Assembly: GCA_910586355.1 (NCBI GenBank)
Contig: CAJUHJ010000012.1
Location: 36,659-100,658, forward strand
DNA: 64,000 bases
DNA from: an uncultured Lachnospiraceae bacterium
GTDB lineage: Bacteria; Bacillota; Clostridia; Lachnospirales; Lachnospiraceae
Reading direction: 5' to 3'
Under the pieces are notes generated by a model. That model saw only the letters and a list, made by a program, of their open reading frames with translations, was not told where the DNA came from and did no database searches. The first letter of the stretch is position 1. Every line of letters starts with the position of its first letter. This document shows, piece by piece, positions 17,978 to 28,035 of this stretch. The position numbers and the translations under genes were made by a program.

Positions 17978-19741
17978 TTAGCCGTCTTTTGACTGAATAA
18001 ACTGACTATTATAAAGCGTAGCATAAAATCCATTTTTTGCAAGCAGATTTTTATGATTTCCTTGTTCTAATATCTGTCCGTCTTTCATAACCAGGATAAT
18101 ATCCGCTTCTTTTATGGTCGACAAACGGTGCGCGACAATAAAACTAGTCCTGCCTTTCATCATCTTTGCAAAGGCATTTTGTATTTTTTGTTCTGTCCTT
18201 GTATCAATAGAAGACGTCGCTTCATCCAAAATAAGCATAGGCGGCAGGGAAAGCATCACTCTGGCGATACAAAGCAGCTGTTTTTGCCCCTGGGAAAGAC
18301 CGCCGCCTTCTTCTGTAACCACCGTATCGTATCCATGTGCCAGCCGGCGGATAAAACTATGCGCATGAGCCGCTTTTGCCGCTTCTATCACATCTTCTCT
18401 GGTAGCAGACGAATTCGCCATACGGATATTCTCTAAAATCGTACCTTCCCTAAGCCATGTTTCCTGAAGCACCATGCCGTAAGAAGTCCGCAGGCTTTTC
18501 CTCGTCAGATGCCTGACATCTTCCCCATCGACGCGAATACTGCCGTCATCCACATCATAAAAACGCATCAAAAGATTAATTAACGTTGTTTTACCGCAGC
18601 CCGTAGGGCCGACAATTGCAGCCCTCTGTCCCGGCATTACCGTCAGATTAAAATCTTCGATTAAAGTTTTTTCCTTATTATAGGAGAAGTCCACATGTTC
18701 TAAAGAAACAATTCCTTTGGTATCTTTCAGCGAAACAGCATCGGCGTCTTCCGGCGTCTGCGGCGTCTCATTCGTCAATTCTAAAATCCGCTGCGCGCAG
18801 GCAATCGCATTTTGAAGTTCCGTTACTACCCCCGATATTTCATTAAACGGCTTTGTATATTGGTTGGCATAACTTAAAAAACTGGCAAGCTGCCCGACGC
18901 TGATACCGCCTGACACCGCAGAAAGCGCGCCAAAAATTCCCACTCCGGTATATACAAGACTGTTGACGAAACGTGTGCATGGATTTGTCAAAGATGAGAA
19001 AAATGTTGCCTTTAAGGAACAATCTCTCAACCTTTCGTTCACTTCATCAAATTTTTCTAATACATCCGCTTCCTTGCCAAATGCCTGCACTACCTTCTGG
19101 TTCGAAATCATCTCTTCCACAAGCGCAGTCTGTTCTCCTCTTGTTTTTGACTGAAGATGAAACATGGCAAATGTCTTTTTTGCAATAAAAGCCGCTACAA
19201 AAAGAGAAACCGGCGTAATACAAATCACAACAAACGCAATTTGATACTGTATATGCAGCATAAATAAAAGCGTGCCAATAATTGTAATCACCCCGGTAAA
19301 CAATTGCGTAAATCCCAATAACAGGCCGTCGGCCACCTGATCTGCATCGGAAATGACGCGGCTCACCAATTCACCATGTGAATGGGCGTCCAAATATTTT
19401 AAAGGCAGCTCTTCAATCTTTGCAAATGCGTCCTCGCGTAAATCTCTTACTACCTGAAATGTAATCCTGTTATTGCAGACATTCATCAGCCACTGCGCTG
19501 CCGCGGTCAGCAATATGACCGCAAGCATCTGTTTCATAATTTCAAAAATACCGTTAAAATCTACATTCCCCATTCCTACTATACAGTCAATGGCTTCTCC
19601 TGTCAAAATCGGCACATACAGCGCCAATACAGAGGAAACTGCTGCAAATAAAAGAGAAAGGAAAATAAGCGGCATATATTTTTTAATATAGGACATCAAT
19701 TCCTTTAAAACATATCTCTGGTTTGTATTTTTTTCAGACAT
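17978..19741 (-). CDS. ABC exporter half-transporter (canonical ATP site)
   Basis: A 587-residue fused membrane/ATPase half-transporter of the multidrug exporter type. Six helices occupy about 20-320. The ATPase domain carries Walker A GPTGCGKTT (about 375-383), signature LSQGQKQ, Walker B LILDEATSSID with the catalytic glutamate, and the H-loop in IVAHRLST. It is the second gene of a pair; the partner at 19734-21491 overlaps it by eight bases and carries aspartate where this one has the catalytic glutamate, so the two probably form a heterodimeric exporter like BmrCD or TM287/288. Substrate unknown. Confidence 0.9.
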   Translation of the reverse strand: MSEKNTNQRYVLKELMSYIKKYMPLIFLSLLFAAVSSVLALYVPILTGEAIDCIVGMGNVDFNGIFEIMKQMLAVILLTAAAQWLMNVCNNRITFQVVRDLREDAFAKIEELPLKYLDAHSHGELVSRVISDADQVADGLLLGFTQLFTGVITIIGTLLFMLHIQYQIAFVVICITPVSLFVAAFIAKKTFAMFHLQSKTRGEQTALVEEMISNQKVVQAFGKEADVLEKFDEVNERLRDCSLKATFFSSLTNPCTRFVNSLVYTGVGIFGALSAVSGGISVGQLASFLSYANQYTKPFNEISGVVTELQNAIACAQRILELTNETPQTPEDADAVSLKDTKGIVSLEHVDFSYNKEKTLIEDFNLTVMPGQRAAIVGPTGCGKTTLINLLMRFYDVDDGSIRVDGEDVRHLTRKSLRTSYGMVLQETWLREGTILENIRMANSSATREDVIEAAKAAHAHSFIRRLAHGYDTVVTEEGGGLSQGQKQLLCIARVMLSLPPMLILDEATSSIDTRTEQKIQNAFAKMMKGRTSFIVAHRLSTIKEADIILVMKDGQILEQGNHKNLLAKNGFYATLYNSQFIQSKDG

Positions 19742-21491
19742 TAGCAGCCGCTCCTTTCTGTCTTATTTTTTCCGGAAACTGAGAATAATAAATTTCTTGG
19801 TACACACCGCAGTTTTCTAATAATTCTTCATGCCTGCCGGCTCCTGCCAGTTTTCCATCCTCCAACACTAAAATTTTATCTGCATGCTGAATGGAAGAAG
19901 CCCTCTGCGAGACGATAAACACCGTCGGCCGCTCCTTCATAGCCGCAACCGCCCGCCTTAAGGCAGCGTCTGTCGCATAATCCAAAGCCGACGCACTATC
20001 GTCGAAAATCAAAATTTCAGGTTTTTGCACCAACGTCCTTGCAATCGTAAGACGCTGTTTTTGGCCGCCCGAAAAATTCTTTCCTCCCTGGGAAACTTCT
20101 GCCAAAAGTCGTCCGTCCTTATTTTCCACAACTTCATATGCCTGCGCCGTTTTCAGAGCCTCTGTCAATTCAGCGTCTGTCGCATCCTTTTTCCCCCAAC
20201 AGAGATTTTCCCGGATGGTTCCTTTAAAAAGAACGGCTTTCTGCATGACGATTCCTACTTTTTTTCTCAATTCTTTCTTCGGAACCAAACGAATTTCCGT
20301 ACCGTCTATGCGGATACTTCCTTTTGTATTTGGATAAAACCCTGCAATCAGATGGACAAGGGAAGTCTTGCCTGACCCGGTGCCTCCAATAATGCCAATT
20401 GTTTCTCCTTTTTTTGCCGTAAAATTAATATCTGTCAACGCCTCTTCCCCGGCATATTCATAGGTCAGACATACATTTTTAAATACCACCGTTTCGTCTT
20501 CTGTTTCCGGCTGTTTTTCCGTATTTGAATAAGAAAGCGCCGACTCTTCTTCTGGTATTTCAAACACGCCCCAAATCCGATTGCCGCAGGCAATCGCCTT
20601 TGTAATCGTTACAATCAAATTTGCAAATTTGATCAATTCCACAAGAATCTGTCCCATATAATTTACTAAAGCCACAACTTCTCCCTGTGTAATCACACCG
20701 CCGTCCACTTGCAGCGCCCCCTGGTAAATCAGCCCAATCGTCACTCCATTGACAATAAAAAAAGTCACGGGATTCATCAGTCCTGAAATTTTTCCGACAA
20801 ACATCTGCATAGCAGTCAATTCCTGATTGCGCGTATGAAATTCTTTTTTTTCTTCTTCCTCCAAATGGAACGCACGAATTACACGTACGCCCGTAAGATT
20901 TTCTCTCGTATACAACGTCACTGCATCCAATCTTTCCTGCACTTTTTTATACAAAGGAATACTGATATACATTACAGCAAATACAACAACCGACAAAAGC
21001 AAAATCACAATGACAAAATAAACCGCAGACTTTCTATCAATCGTAAATGCCATCACCATTGCGCCCAGCACAATAAAAGGAGAACGCAAAAACAGCCTGA
21101 GTACCATATTTACCCCATTCTGCACCTGATTTACGTCGCTCGTCATTCTTGTAATCAACGCAGAAGTCCCCGCCTGGTCCAGCTTTGTAAAGGATAATTT
21201 TTGAATATGGGCAAACAGCGCATGGCGTGTCTTTGTCCCAAAACCACAAGCCGCTTTTGCAGAAAAATACTGCGCCGTCACAGAACAAATCAGTCCCGCT
21301 CCTCCAAGCAAAACCATTACAAAACACATTTGAATAATATAAGACGCGTCCTTTTGTGCAATCCCAGTATCAATCACAGCAGCCATAACCAACGGCGCCA
21401 GCAGTTCAAAAACCGCTTCCAACATCTTAAACAATGGCGCCAATATACATTCTTTCTTATAATCTTTCAAATAAACCAACAGTTGCCGCAA
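19734..21491 (-). CDS. ABC exporter half-transporter (degenerate ATP site partner)
   Basis: A 585-residue half-transporter with six helices (about 15-310) and an ATPase domain: Walker A GGTGSGKTS, signature FSGGQKQR, Walker B ILIFDDSASALD. The residue after the Walker B aspartate is Asp rather than Glu, a mark of the non-hydrolysing site in heterodimeric exporters; the switch segment reads IVSQRASS, with Gln in place of the usual His. The start codon is TTG at 21491, supported by GGAGGG nine bases upstream; no ATG fits. First gene of the two-gene operon. Its promoter was not identified with confidence. Confidence 0.88.
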   Translation of the reverse strand: MRQLLVYLKDYKKECILAPLFKMLEAVFELLAPLVMAAVIDTGIAQKDASYIIQMCFVMVLLGGAGLICSVTAQYFSAKAACGFGTKTRHALFAHIQKLSFTKLDQAGTSALITRMTSDVNQVQNGVNMVLRLFLRSPFIVLGAMVMAFTIDRKSAVYFVIVILLLSVVVFAVMYISIPLYKKVQERLDAVTLYTRENLTGVRVIRAFHLEEEEKKEFHTRNQELTAMQMFVGKISGLMNPVTFFIVNGVTIGLIYQGALQVDGGVITQGEVVALVNYMGQILVELIKFANLIVTITKAIACGNRIWGVFEIPEEESALSYSNTEKQPETEDETVVFKNVCLTYEYAGEEALTDINFTAKKGETIGIIGGTGSGKTSLVHLIAGFYPNTKGSIRIDGTEIRLVPKKELRKKVGIVMQKAVLFKGTIRENLCWGKKDATDAELTEALKTAQAYEVVENKDGRLLAEVSQGGKNFSGGQKQRLTIARTLVQKPEILIFDDSASALDYATDAALRRAVAAMKERPTVFIVSQRASSIQHADKILVLEDGKLAGAGRHEELLENCGVYQEIYYSQFPEKIRQKGAAANV

Positions 21492-21559
21492 ATTTCAGTT
21501 CCCTCCATTTCCCCTAAACAGACATTTCAAATAAGCGCAGCCTCTTTAGCGACAAAATA

Positions 21560-21581
21560 CCCTCCGCCTAACGGCGAAGGG
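21560..21581 (-). terminator. Terminator of the foldase lipoprotein gene
   Basis: On the - strand CCCTTCGCC, four-base loop, GGCGGAGGG (9 bp with one G-U pair), then TATTTTG. It starts nine bases after the stop at 21590. Confidence 0.75.
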
Positions 21582-21589
21582 CTGTATGT

Positions 21590-22684
21590 TTACTGCTCTG
21601 TATCGTTAAGACTTTCCGATTCCGTCGCACCTTCATTCAAGTCCTCCGTACCTTCTGTCTCCTCTTCCTCAGGCAGTTTAAAATATTCTTCAAACGTCAC
21701 TTTTTCCCATTCACTTTCATTGACTGTCCACTTTGCAGCTTCCTTCCAGCCGTCTACAATATCCGTGTAATGGTCTTCCTGCTTTGCGCTAATCAACTCT
21801 TCTCGTTTGGACGCAGTTGCCTCTTCGTCAAATTCTTTGTCAAGTCGCAGTACATAGTAGGCTGTATCTGTCTCGATTACACCGGAAATCTGCCCTTCTG
21901 AAAGTGCATCTGCCGCCTCAAGCACAGCCTTATCCATTGAAGCATTTTCATCTTCCGCAGAACCATAAGAAGCCGTACTAAGCGTATATCCTGCATCCGT
22001 CACAGCCGTATCAAACGTTTCTGCCGGAGAAGCTGCAATCCCTTCTGCTGTTGTTTTTAGGTTTGCCTTTTCTTCTTCAGTATATTCTACCTGATTTGAA
22101 TTTTCGTCCGTATATCCGGTTGTGCTAATCTGCAGATAACTAAACGTTCTCTGTTTTGCTTCTTCATCTGTCACAGTCGTATCTGCATCTTGAATGATCC
22201 TGTCGTGCATTTTATTTTTAATTGTCTGAAGGCGCAGCATTTCCATTACATTCTCTTTGTTCTCAGCGCCTATCTGTTTAATCGCCGCTTTTGAATTTTC
22301 CGATATAAAATCATCTGCTGCCTTTAAAATCGCCGCCTCTTCCTCTTCAGTCACGGAAATACCGTATTCTTCCATATGCGCCTTTAACAAATACAATTCC
22401 AAAAGTTCTTCCTCAACGTTTGTTTTGACGTCTTCTGTCAAAGTGCTGCCATTGCCATATAAATCATTCTGCCACATATCTTCTCCATAATACCCCATAA
22501 ATGTGGTATCATACATTACCTGCTGGTATTTTGCAAAAAAATTGGCGACTCCCATAGTAATCGTGGTATCATCTAATGTCGCAAATACTGCATTCTCCTG
22601 AATTTTATTCCCACAGCCGCTTATTGTCATTCCCATAAGCGCTGCTCCTGAAACCAGCAGCGTCATTAATTTCTTATTTCTCAT
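21590..22684 (-). CDS. Peptidyl-prolyl isomerase-like foldase lipoprotein (PrsA/SurA type)
   Basis: A 364-residue exported lipoprotein. The signal peptide ends in a TISGC lipobox (lipidated Cys24), placing the mature protein on the outer face of the membrane. The N-terminal half is helical and acidic, like the SurA_N/PrsA chaperone arm; the segment of about 180-300 (YLQIST, AETFDTAV, LSEGQISGVIETDTAYYVLRL) matches parvulin/PPIC-domain signature positions, though some catalytic positions look weak. An acidic low-complexity tail (about 335-364) ends the protein. Expected to assist folding of secreted proteins. Own promoter at 22728-22756 and terminator at 21560-21581. Confidence 0.8.
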   Translation of the reverse strand: MRNKKLMTLLVSGAALMGMTISGCGNKIQENAVFATLDDTTITMGVANFFAKYQQVMYDTTFMGYYGEDMWQNDLYGNGSTLTEDVKTNVEEELLELYLLKAHMEEYGISVTEEEEAAILKAADDFISENSKAAIKQIGAENKENVMEMLRLQTIKNKMHDRIIQDADTTVTDEEAKQRTFSYLQISTTGYTDENSNQVEYTEEEKANLKTTAEGIAASPAETFDTAVTDAGYTLSTASYGSAEDENASMDKAVLEAADALSEGQISGVIETDTAYYVLRLDKEFDEEATASKREELISAKQEDHYTDIVDGWKEAAKWTVNESEWEKVTFEEYFKLPEEEETEGTEDLNEGATESESLNDTEQ

Positions 22685-22727
22685 ACGTTCCTCCTAAAAA
22701 TCCGGCATTATGCCAGTCGCTATTTCT

Positions 22728-22756
22728 ATTATAGTTCTTTTTTGTACATGCCGCAA
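22728..22756 (-). promoter_or_regulatory. Promoter of the foldase lipoprotein gene
   Basis: On the - strand TTGCGG (22756-22751), 17 bp, TATAAT (22733-22728), followed by GGAGGAA just before ATG22684. Confidence 0.65.
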
Positions 22757-22806
22757 GATTTTTCATCATTTTTTCACGAAATTAACGGAAATATTTGGGG
22801 GATTAT

Positions 22807-23465
22807 CTATTGATTTAAGTTTGACTTTAAGGTTTCAATATCCATGGGAACTTCAATATATTGATAGGTTCCTGTTCCATATGAATTATATTCTTCGTCT
22901 GTAATTTTTTTGCTGCCAATATAGTTTACGCTGTATTTTCCGAAAGACTCATTGACATATAAGTTCTGTGCAAAATTGCCCCCGCATAATCACTGTTATC
23001 GTTTTTTATGCTGTTTTTTTTGGCGCTGTATTCATATCCTGCATTTCCCATGGCGCCGTATGCCCAATTGTCCATTAATGTGTAAATTTTTCCGTTATTC
23101 CATGTATATAAGTTCATATAGTATCCGCTTTCTCCTGCAGCCAGTTCTGGAATATCGTCTTCATCTACATAAATCAAGTTGTACTTCATTTCACCAGAAC
23201 TTTCTAAATCACAGAGCCTGCTCACCATTTCATATGCCTGCCTGTAATCCGCAAATTCTCCATTCTTTATTCCATCTGACAAAATATTTTGTATCTCTAA
23301 AATCGCCAAACCGGACAGCTTTGCTGTTAAAATTTCTGATAATTGTTCCTGAATAATAAAATAAGGATTTTCCTCTGCTGCAATCTGCTGTTTTTTCTGC
23401 CCGCACGCCGTAAATACACCCACACAAAGCAATAACAGCAGCATACCATATTTTTTATACGTCAT
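22807..23465 (-). pseudogene. Frameshifted small lipoprotein gene
   Basis: The gene starts at ATG23465 after CGGAGGAA, overlapping the end of mfd by 11 bases. It encodes a signal peptide with the lipobox FTAC and an unrecognised mature protein. The open frame stops at 22926 (179 codons), but the last 20 or so codons look wrong. A different frame continues from the same point to a stop at 22807 with convincing protein sequence (NFAQNLYVNESFGKYSV and onward). The switch falls at a run of five G on the - strand (22983-22979). One extra G would join both parts into a 219-residue protein. Function unknown. Whether this is a true mutation, a phase-variable run or a sequencing error cannot be told. 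Confidence 0.8.
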
Positions 23466-26400
23466 AGTATTCCTCCGAAAGCTCTTTTGAGTCTCCCAGC
23501 ACTTTGTCAATGACGCTTACTGCGCTTTCCTTTTCTCTTGAATTCATTTTTAAATTATAGACAAATAAAGGCTGCTTCTTATCTGCATAAAATTTCATTT
23601 TCCCCCCATATTTCGCCACAAATTCCGGTATTTTCACCGGGTTTACTTTCGCGCGTTCATATAACAGAAAACGTACTTCATCTTTTTTCTGCGTCACTTC
23701 CGTAAAGTAATTTTGATGTGCCCTCGCTTTATACTCTGCCAGCATTAAAAGATTCTCCACGGCTTTCGGCGGTTCTCCGAAACGGTCAATTAATTCCTCC
23801 AGCATTTCTTCTCTTTCTTGTGCATCTTCAATTCCGGCAATCCGTTTATAAATATCTAATTTCTGCATTTCGTTTGGAATATAATCTGCCGGAATATACG
23901 CGTCTATATCAATATCTACTGAAGTTTCAAAACTTTCCTTTGCCTCAATTCCTTTCGCCTGTTTGACAGCTGCATTGAGCATTTTACAGTAAAGATCATA
24001 ACCGACCGCTTCCATATGCCCATGCTGCGCCGCGCCAAGCAGACTGCCCGCGCCGCGGATTTCCAAATCCCTCATAGCAATTTTAAAACCGCTGCCAAGT
24101 TCGGTATATTCTTTAATTGCAGCAAGACGCTTTTCCGCTACTTCCTTTAACATCTTATTCCGGCGGTACATCAAAAAAGCATATGCCGTACGGTTGGAAC
24201 GCCCGACCCTGCCGCGCAGCTGGTATAGCTGTGAAAGCCCCATATTATCAGCGTCATGGATAATCATTGTGTTTACATTTGAAATATCAAGTCCGGTTTC
24301 AATAATCGTCGTCGAAACAAGCACATCAATTTCACCGTTGATAAACCGGTACATAATTTCTTCCAATTCGCGTTCTTTCATCTGTCCATGTGCAAATTCT
24401 ACAAAAGCATCCGGTACAAGGGAAGCTATTTTTGCTGTAACATCCGCAATCTGCTTTACGCGGTTAAATACATAATACACCTGTCCGCCTCTTGCCAGTT
24501 CTCTTACAATCGCTTCCCTCACCATTTCTTCATTGTATTCCATCACATAGGTCTGAATGGGAAGACGATCAAGCGGCGGCTCTTCCAATACGCTCATATC
24601 CCGTATCCCGATTAAGCTCATATGCAGCGTTCTTGGAATCGGCGTTGCAGTCAGCGTCAGTACGTCTACAGAAAATTTCATTTGTTTGATTTTTTCTTTA
24701 TGTGCAACTCCAAACCTCTGCTCTTCATCTATAATCAAAAGTCCTAAATCTTTAAATTCGACGTCTTTTGACAGCAGCCTGTGCGTCCCTACGATAATGT
24801 CTACCATACCGCGCTTTAATTCTTCAATCGTCTTTTTCTGCTGGGCGCTGCTTCTAAAACGGCAAAGCAAATCTACCGTCACCGGAAAGTCCTTCATTCT
24901 CTGGGCGAACGTATTATAATGCTGCTGCGCTAAAATGGTCGTCGGTACCAGATAGACGACCTGCTTTCCTTCCTGAACAGCTTTAAATGCGGCGCGAATT
25001 GCAATTTCCGTCTTTCCATACCCTACGTCACCGCAAATCAGGCGATCCATAATTTTTTTGCTCTCCATATCCCGCTTTGCCGCTTCAATTGCCGCTTCCT
25101 GATCCTCCGTCTCTTCAAACGGAAACATCTCTTCAAACTCCCGCTGCCAGACGGTATCCGGGCCATAGGCATATCCCTCTTTTTGCTGCCGTTTCGCATA
25201 AAGAGCAACTAAATCCGCCGCAATTTCTTTTACCGCCCCCTGGACCTTACTCTTCGTCTTATGCCACTCCTGGCTGCCTAATTTATTTAATTTGGGCCTT
25301 TTTGCATCAGAACTGGCATACTTTTGCAGCACATCTAACTGGGTGGCAAGAATGTACAGGCTGCTGCCCTTATCATATTCAATCTTAATATAATCCTTCG
25401 TCGTCTTGTCTACTTCAATTTTCTCGATTCCACGGTATATACCAAGGCCATGATTTTCATGTACGACATAATCCCCAACGGAAAGCTCGGAAAAACTTGC
25501 AATTTTATCGCCCTCATATATCTTTTTCTTCTTTCTCTTCTTTTTTTCCTTACCGAAAATATCGCTCTCCGAGATAACGGCAAAAGACAAAAGCGGATAC
25601 TCATACCCCTGCTTCACTTTACCATAAAAAGCAATAATCTCGCCTGCTTTCGCCACATGATTGTAATCTTCTGAATAAAAACAGTTCAAACCCTCCTGCA
25701 TCAAATCTTCTGCCAGACGTTTTGCCCTTGTTCTTGAACCAGACAACAAGAGTACGGAATATCCCTTCTTTTTGTACATTTTTAAATCTTTTACCAGAAG
25801 CTCAAAACTATTATTATATGCGGCAATACTTCTTGTAAGAATTCCATAATGATTAGAAATATCAAACTCTTTTCCCACAGACTCAAGCGCCGCCAATGCC
25901 ACGCAGCGGCTTTTCTGCAGTTTTGCCGCCGTTTCACTGCAGGTATAAAGCGCCTGCATCTGCTCTGGAAGAATATATCCCTTTTCTAACCTCTGCTTCA
26001 TGCTTTCTGTAAATTCCTGTTCCGTCGCATAACCGCGCTCTGCGCATCTTGCCGGTTCATCCAAAAAAATAAGCGTCTTCTGTTCTTCAAAATAATCCAG
26101 TAAAGATACAACGGCATCTTCAAAATATGCAAGATATGCGTCAATTCCATCTGCACTCTCACATTCCGTCAGCTCTTCTATAAATTCTGCAGCCGCCTGT
26201 TTGATTCGGGCCGCCTCTTCCGTTTTCATTTCTTTCCGGTAAACCTGATACAATTTATCCGCATCTTTTTGTATCCGTTTGACACCTTCTGATTTTTCTT
26301 TTTCAGTTAAAATCAATTCTGCAGCCGGATAAATCTCAATACTTTCTAAATTTTCAATGGAACGCTGGCTCTCCACATCAAAACTGCGCAAAGAATCAAT

Positions 26401-26991
26401 CTCATCCCCCCAAAGCTCCATACGGTAAGGGTTTTCTTCTGTCAGCGGAAAAATATCAATAATACCGCCGCGGACTGCAAACTGTCCGGCCGATTCGATT
26501 TGATATACCGATTCATACCCCATTGCAGAAAGCTGTTTTTTAAATTTATCTAACTCAATTTCATCTCCCACACGATATGTCGCAACTGCCTTCAAAAATT
26601 TTTCGGGCTTCTGCATACGGTTCATCAACGCATCATACGTCGTAACCAAAACCATTTTTTTCCCTTCTGCAATTGTCTTTAGGACGTTCACCCGTTCTCT
26701 TGTCAAAACATTCCCACGCAAATCAGACTGATAAAATAAAATATCTTTTGCCGGATAATACAAAACGTCTTTTTCAAAAAAACGATATTCTTCCAGCAGT
26801 TCCCTGGCTTTTTGATCACTAAACGTAACAATAATTTTATACTTCACATCACTGCCAATCCCATACATCAAATGCGGTTTCTGTGAATCAATACAGCCGG
26901 AAATCATTTGAATTCCGGCTCCCTTTTTTAGCTGCGCTTCTAATCGCTCAATTTCCTCCAAAGAATGCAGCGGTTCTAAAAATGCTCTCAT
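23455..26991 (-). CDS. mfd: Transcription-repair coupling factor Mfd
   Basis: A 1178-residue Mfd, which removes RNA polymerase stalled at DNA damage and recruits the UvrABC excision machinery. In order: UvrB-homologous module (about 1-330), the RNA-polymerase-binding CarD-like domain containing VGDYVVHENHGLGIYRG (about 500-560), the RecG-like translocase with Walker A GDVGYGKTE, DEEQRFG box II and QLRGRVGRS box VI (about 620-990), and the C-terminal TRCF domain. I place the start at ATG26991 behind CGGGAG, directly after the pth stop, rather than at a start 30 bp upstream inside pth. Probably cotranscribed with pth. Confidence 0.96.
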   Translation of the reverse strand: MRAFLEPLHSLEEIERLEAQLKKGAGIQMISGCIDSQKPHLMYGIGSDVKYKIIVTFSDQKARELLEEYRFFEKDVLYYPAKDILFYQSDLRGNVLTRERVNVLKTIAEGKKMVLVTTYDALMNRMQKPEKFLKAVATYRVGDEIELDKFKKQLSAMGYESVYQIESAGQFAVRGGIIDIFPLTEENPYRMELWGDEIDSLRSFDVESQRSIENLESIEIYPAAELILTEKEKSEGVKRIQKDADKLYQVYRKEMKTEEAARIKQAAAEFIEELTECESADGIDAYLAYFEDAVVSLLDYFEEQKTLIFLDEPARCAERGYATEQEFTESMKQRLEKGYILPEQMQALYTCSETAAKLQKSRCVALAALESVGKEFDISNHYGILTRSIAAYNNSFELLVKDLKMYKKKGYSVLLLSGSRTRAKRLAEDLMQEGLNCFYSEDYNHVAKAGEIIAFYGKVKQGYEYPLLSFAVISESDIFGKEKKKRKKKKIYEGDKIASFSELSVGDYVVHENHGLGIYRGIEKIEVDKTTKDYIKIEYDKGSSLYILATQLDVLQKYASSDAKRPKLNKLGSQEWHKTKSKVQGAVKEIAADLVALYAKRQQKEGYAYGPDTVWQREFEEMFPFEETEDQEAAIEAAKRDMESKKIMDRLICGDVGYGKTEIAIRAAFKAVQEGKQVVYLVPTTILAQQHYNTFAQRMKDFPVTVDLLCRFRSSAQQKKTIEELKRGMVDIIVGTHRLLSKDVEFKDLGLLIIDEEQRFGVAHKEKIKQMKFSVDVLTLTATPIPRTLHMSLIGIRDMSVLEEPPLDRLPIQTYVMEYNEEMVREAIVRELARGGQVYYVFNRVKQIADVTAKIASLVPDAFVEFAHGQMKERELEEIMYRFINGEIDVLVSTTIIETGLDISNVNTMIIHDADNMGLSQLYQLRGRVGRSNRTAYAFLMYRRNKMLKEVAEKRLAAIKEYTELGSGFKIAMRDLEIRGAGSLLGAAQHGHMEAVGYDLYCKMLNAAVKQAKGIEAKESFETSVDIDIDAYIPADYIPNEMQKLDIYKRIAGIEDAQEREEMLEELIDRFGEPPKAVENLLMLAEYKARAHQNYFTEVTQKKDEVRFLLYERAKVNPVKIPEFVAKYGGKMKFYADKKQPLFVYNLKMNSREKESAVSVIDKVLGDSKELSEEYYDV

Positions 26992-26992
26992 A

Positions 26993-27568
26993 TTACTCCC
27001 GTTTCTTTGTATTAAACTCATTCATAGCCCGGTCTATTTCACCATTTACCATATATCCCGCCGCCGTACATGCATCTTTTACAGCAAGATTTACCATCTC
27101 TCTTTCTTCTCCCAAAAATCGTCCCAGTACATAATCTGCCAAATCCCAGCCGTCGGGTTTTTCTCCAACCCCGACTTTAATTCTGGCAAAATCACTGCTG
27201 CCCGTCCTTGCTATAATACTTTTGATTCCATTATGTCCTCCGGCGCTGCCCTTTCTGCGCACTCTGATACAGCCCGGCATAAGGCTGATGTCGTCAAAAA
27301 TCACAATAAGCTCTTTTGAAACATCCAGTTTGTAGTAAGACAGAATTTCAGAAATGCTTTCACCGCTTAAATTCATATATGTCTGCGGCTTCACCAGCAT
27401 TGTCTTTTGACCCGCCACAATCCCCATACCGCAGATGGCTTTATGCTTTTTGATATTCATATTGATATTATATTGTCCGGCCAATGCGCCAATGACATCA
27501 AACCCAACGTTATGGCGTGTATTTTCATATCTGCGCTCTGGATTTCCAAGACCTGCTATTACATACAT
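26993..27568 (-). CDS. pth: Peptidyl-tRNA hydrolase
   Basis: A 191-residue enzyme that frees tRNA from peptidyl-tRNA dropped by stalled ribosomes. GLGNPERRYENTRHNVGFDV holds the catalytic His20 and Asn10; the DDISLMPGCIRVRRKGSAGG segment holds the conserved Asp and GGHNG residues. Upstream RBS GGAGG. The stop is two bases before the mfd start, so pth and mfd form an operon from the promoter at 27603-27631. Confidence 0.96.
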   Translation of the reverse strand: MYVIAGLGNPERRYENTRHNVGFDVIGALAGQYNINMNIKKHKAICGMGIVAGQKTMLVKPQTYMNLSGESISEILSYYKLDVSKELIVIFDDISLMPGCIRVRRKGSAGGHNGIKSIIARTGSSDFARIKVGVGEKPDGWDLADYVLGRFLGEEREMVNLAVKDACTAAGYMVNGEIDRAMNEFNTKKRE

Positions 27569-27602
27569 TCTCTTTCACTCCTCCAAAAAATATACGGTTT
27601 TT

Positions 27603-27631
27603 ATTTTAGACTAAAATACACATAATGTAAA
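27603..27631 (-). promoter_or_regulatory. Promoter of pth-mfd
   Basis: On the - strand TTTACA (27631-27626), 17 bp, TAAAAT (27608-27603), then the GGAGG site of pth. Confidence 0.6.
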
Positions 27632-27666
27632 TCATAATCTTGTTTGTCCGCTTCCCCGATTTGATT

Positions 27667-27696
27667 AAAACAGCCGTCGCTTATGCGACGGCTGTT
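27667..27696 (-). terminator. spoVG terminator
   Basis: AACAGCCGTCGC pairs with GCGACGGCTGTT (12 bp, arms 27669-27680 and 27685-27696) around a four-base loop, with TTTT after it on the - strand. It starts about 15 bases past the spoVG stop. Confidence 0.88.
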
Positions 27697-27710
27697 CCCT
27701 GTTTTACTGC

Positions 27711-27980
27711 TTATTCCCCCATAGCCAGAATATCTGCTTCATATTTTTCTAAAATTAAATTCTGAATTTTCTCCCTGGTATTGGAATTAATCGGATGTGC
27801 AATATCCCGATATTCCCCGTCCGCCGCTTTACGGCTCGGCATAGCAATAAATAATCCTTTGTCTCCTTCGATTACTTTAATATCATGCACTACAAATTCT
27901 TCATCTATTGTAATCGACACGACAGCTTTCATTTTTCCTTCTCTTTCGACCTTCCGAATTCTTACATCTGTTATCTGCAT
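27711..27980 (-). CDS. spoVG: SpoVG regulator
   Basis: An 89-residue SpoVG, beginning [11 protein letters not shown] and carrying the conserved MPSRK segment and the DIAHPIN segment in mid-protein. SpoVG proteins are small nucleic-acid-binding regulators, known for roles in spore cortex formation and septation in Bacillus and as DNA/RNA-binding global regulators elsewhere. RBS AAAGGGGGAAG lies before ATG27980. It is 55 bp downstream of glgD and could be read through from glgCD; I found no clear sigma-H promoter in front. Confidence 0.95.
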   Translation of the reverse strand: MQITDVRIRKVEREGKMKAVVSITIDEEFVVHDIKVIEGDKGLFIAMPSRKAADGEYRDIAHPINSNTREKIQNLILEKYEADILAMGE

Positions 27981-28035
27981 AATTCTTCCCCCTTTGCGGT
28001 ATAACAGTTCCTTCTCTCTTCTCTGTATTCATTTA

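Noticed and set aside
27981..28035. Possible sigma-H promoter before spoVG
   Set aside because: An AGGAACT-like -35 is present, but no GAAT-type -10 stands at the right distance.
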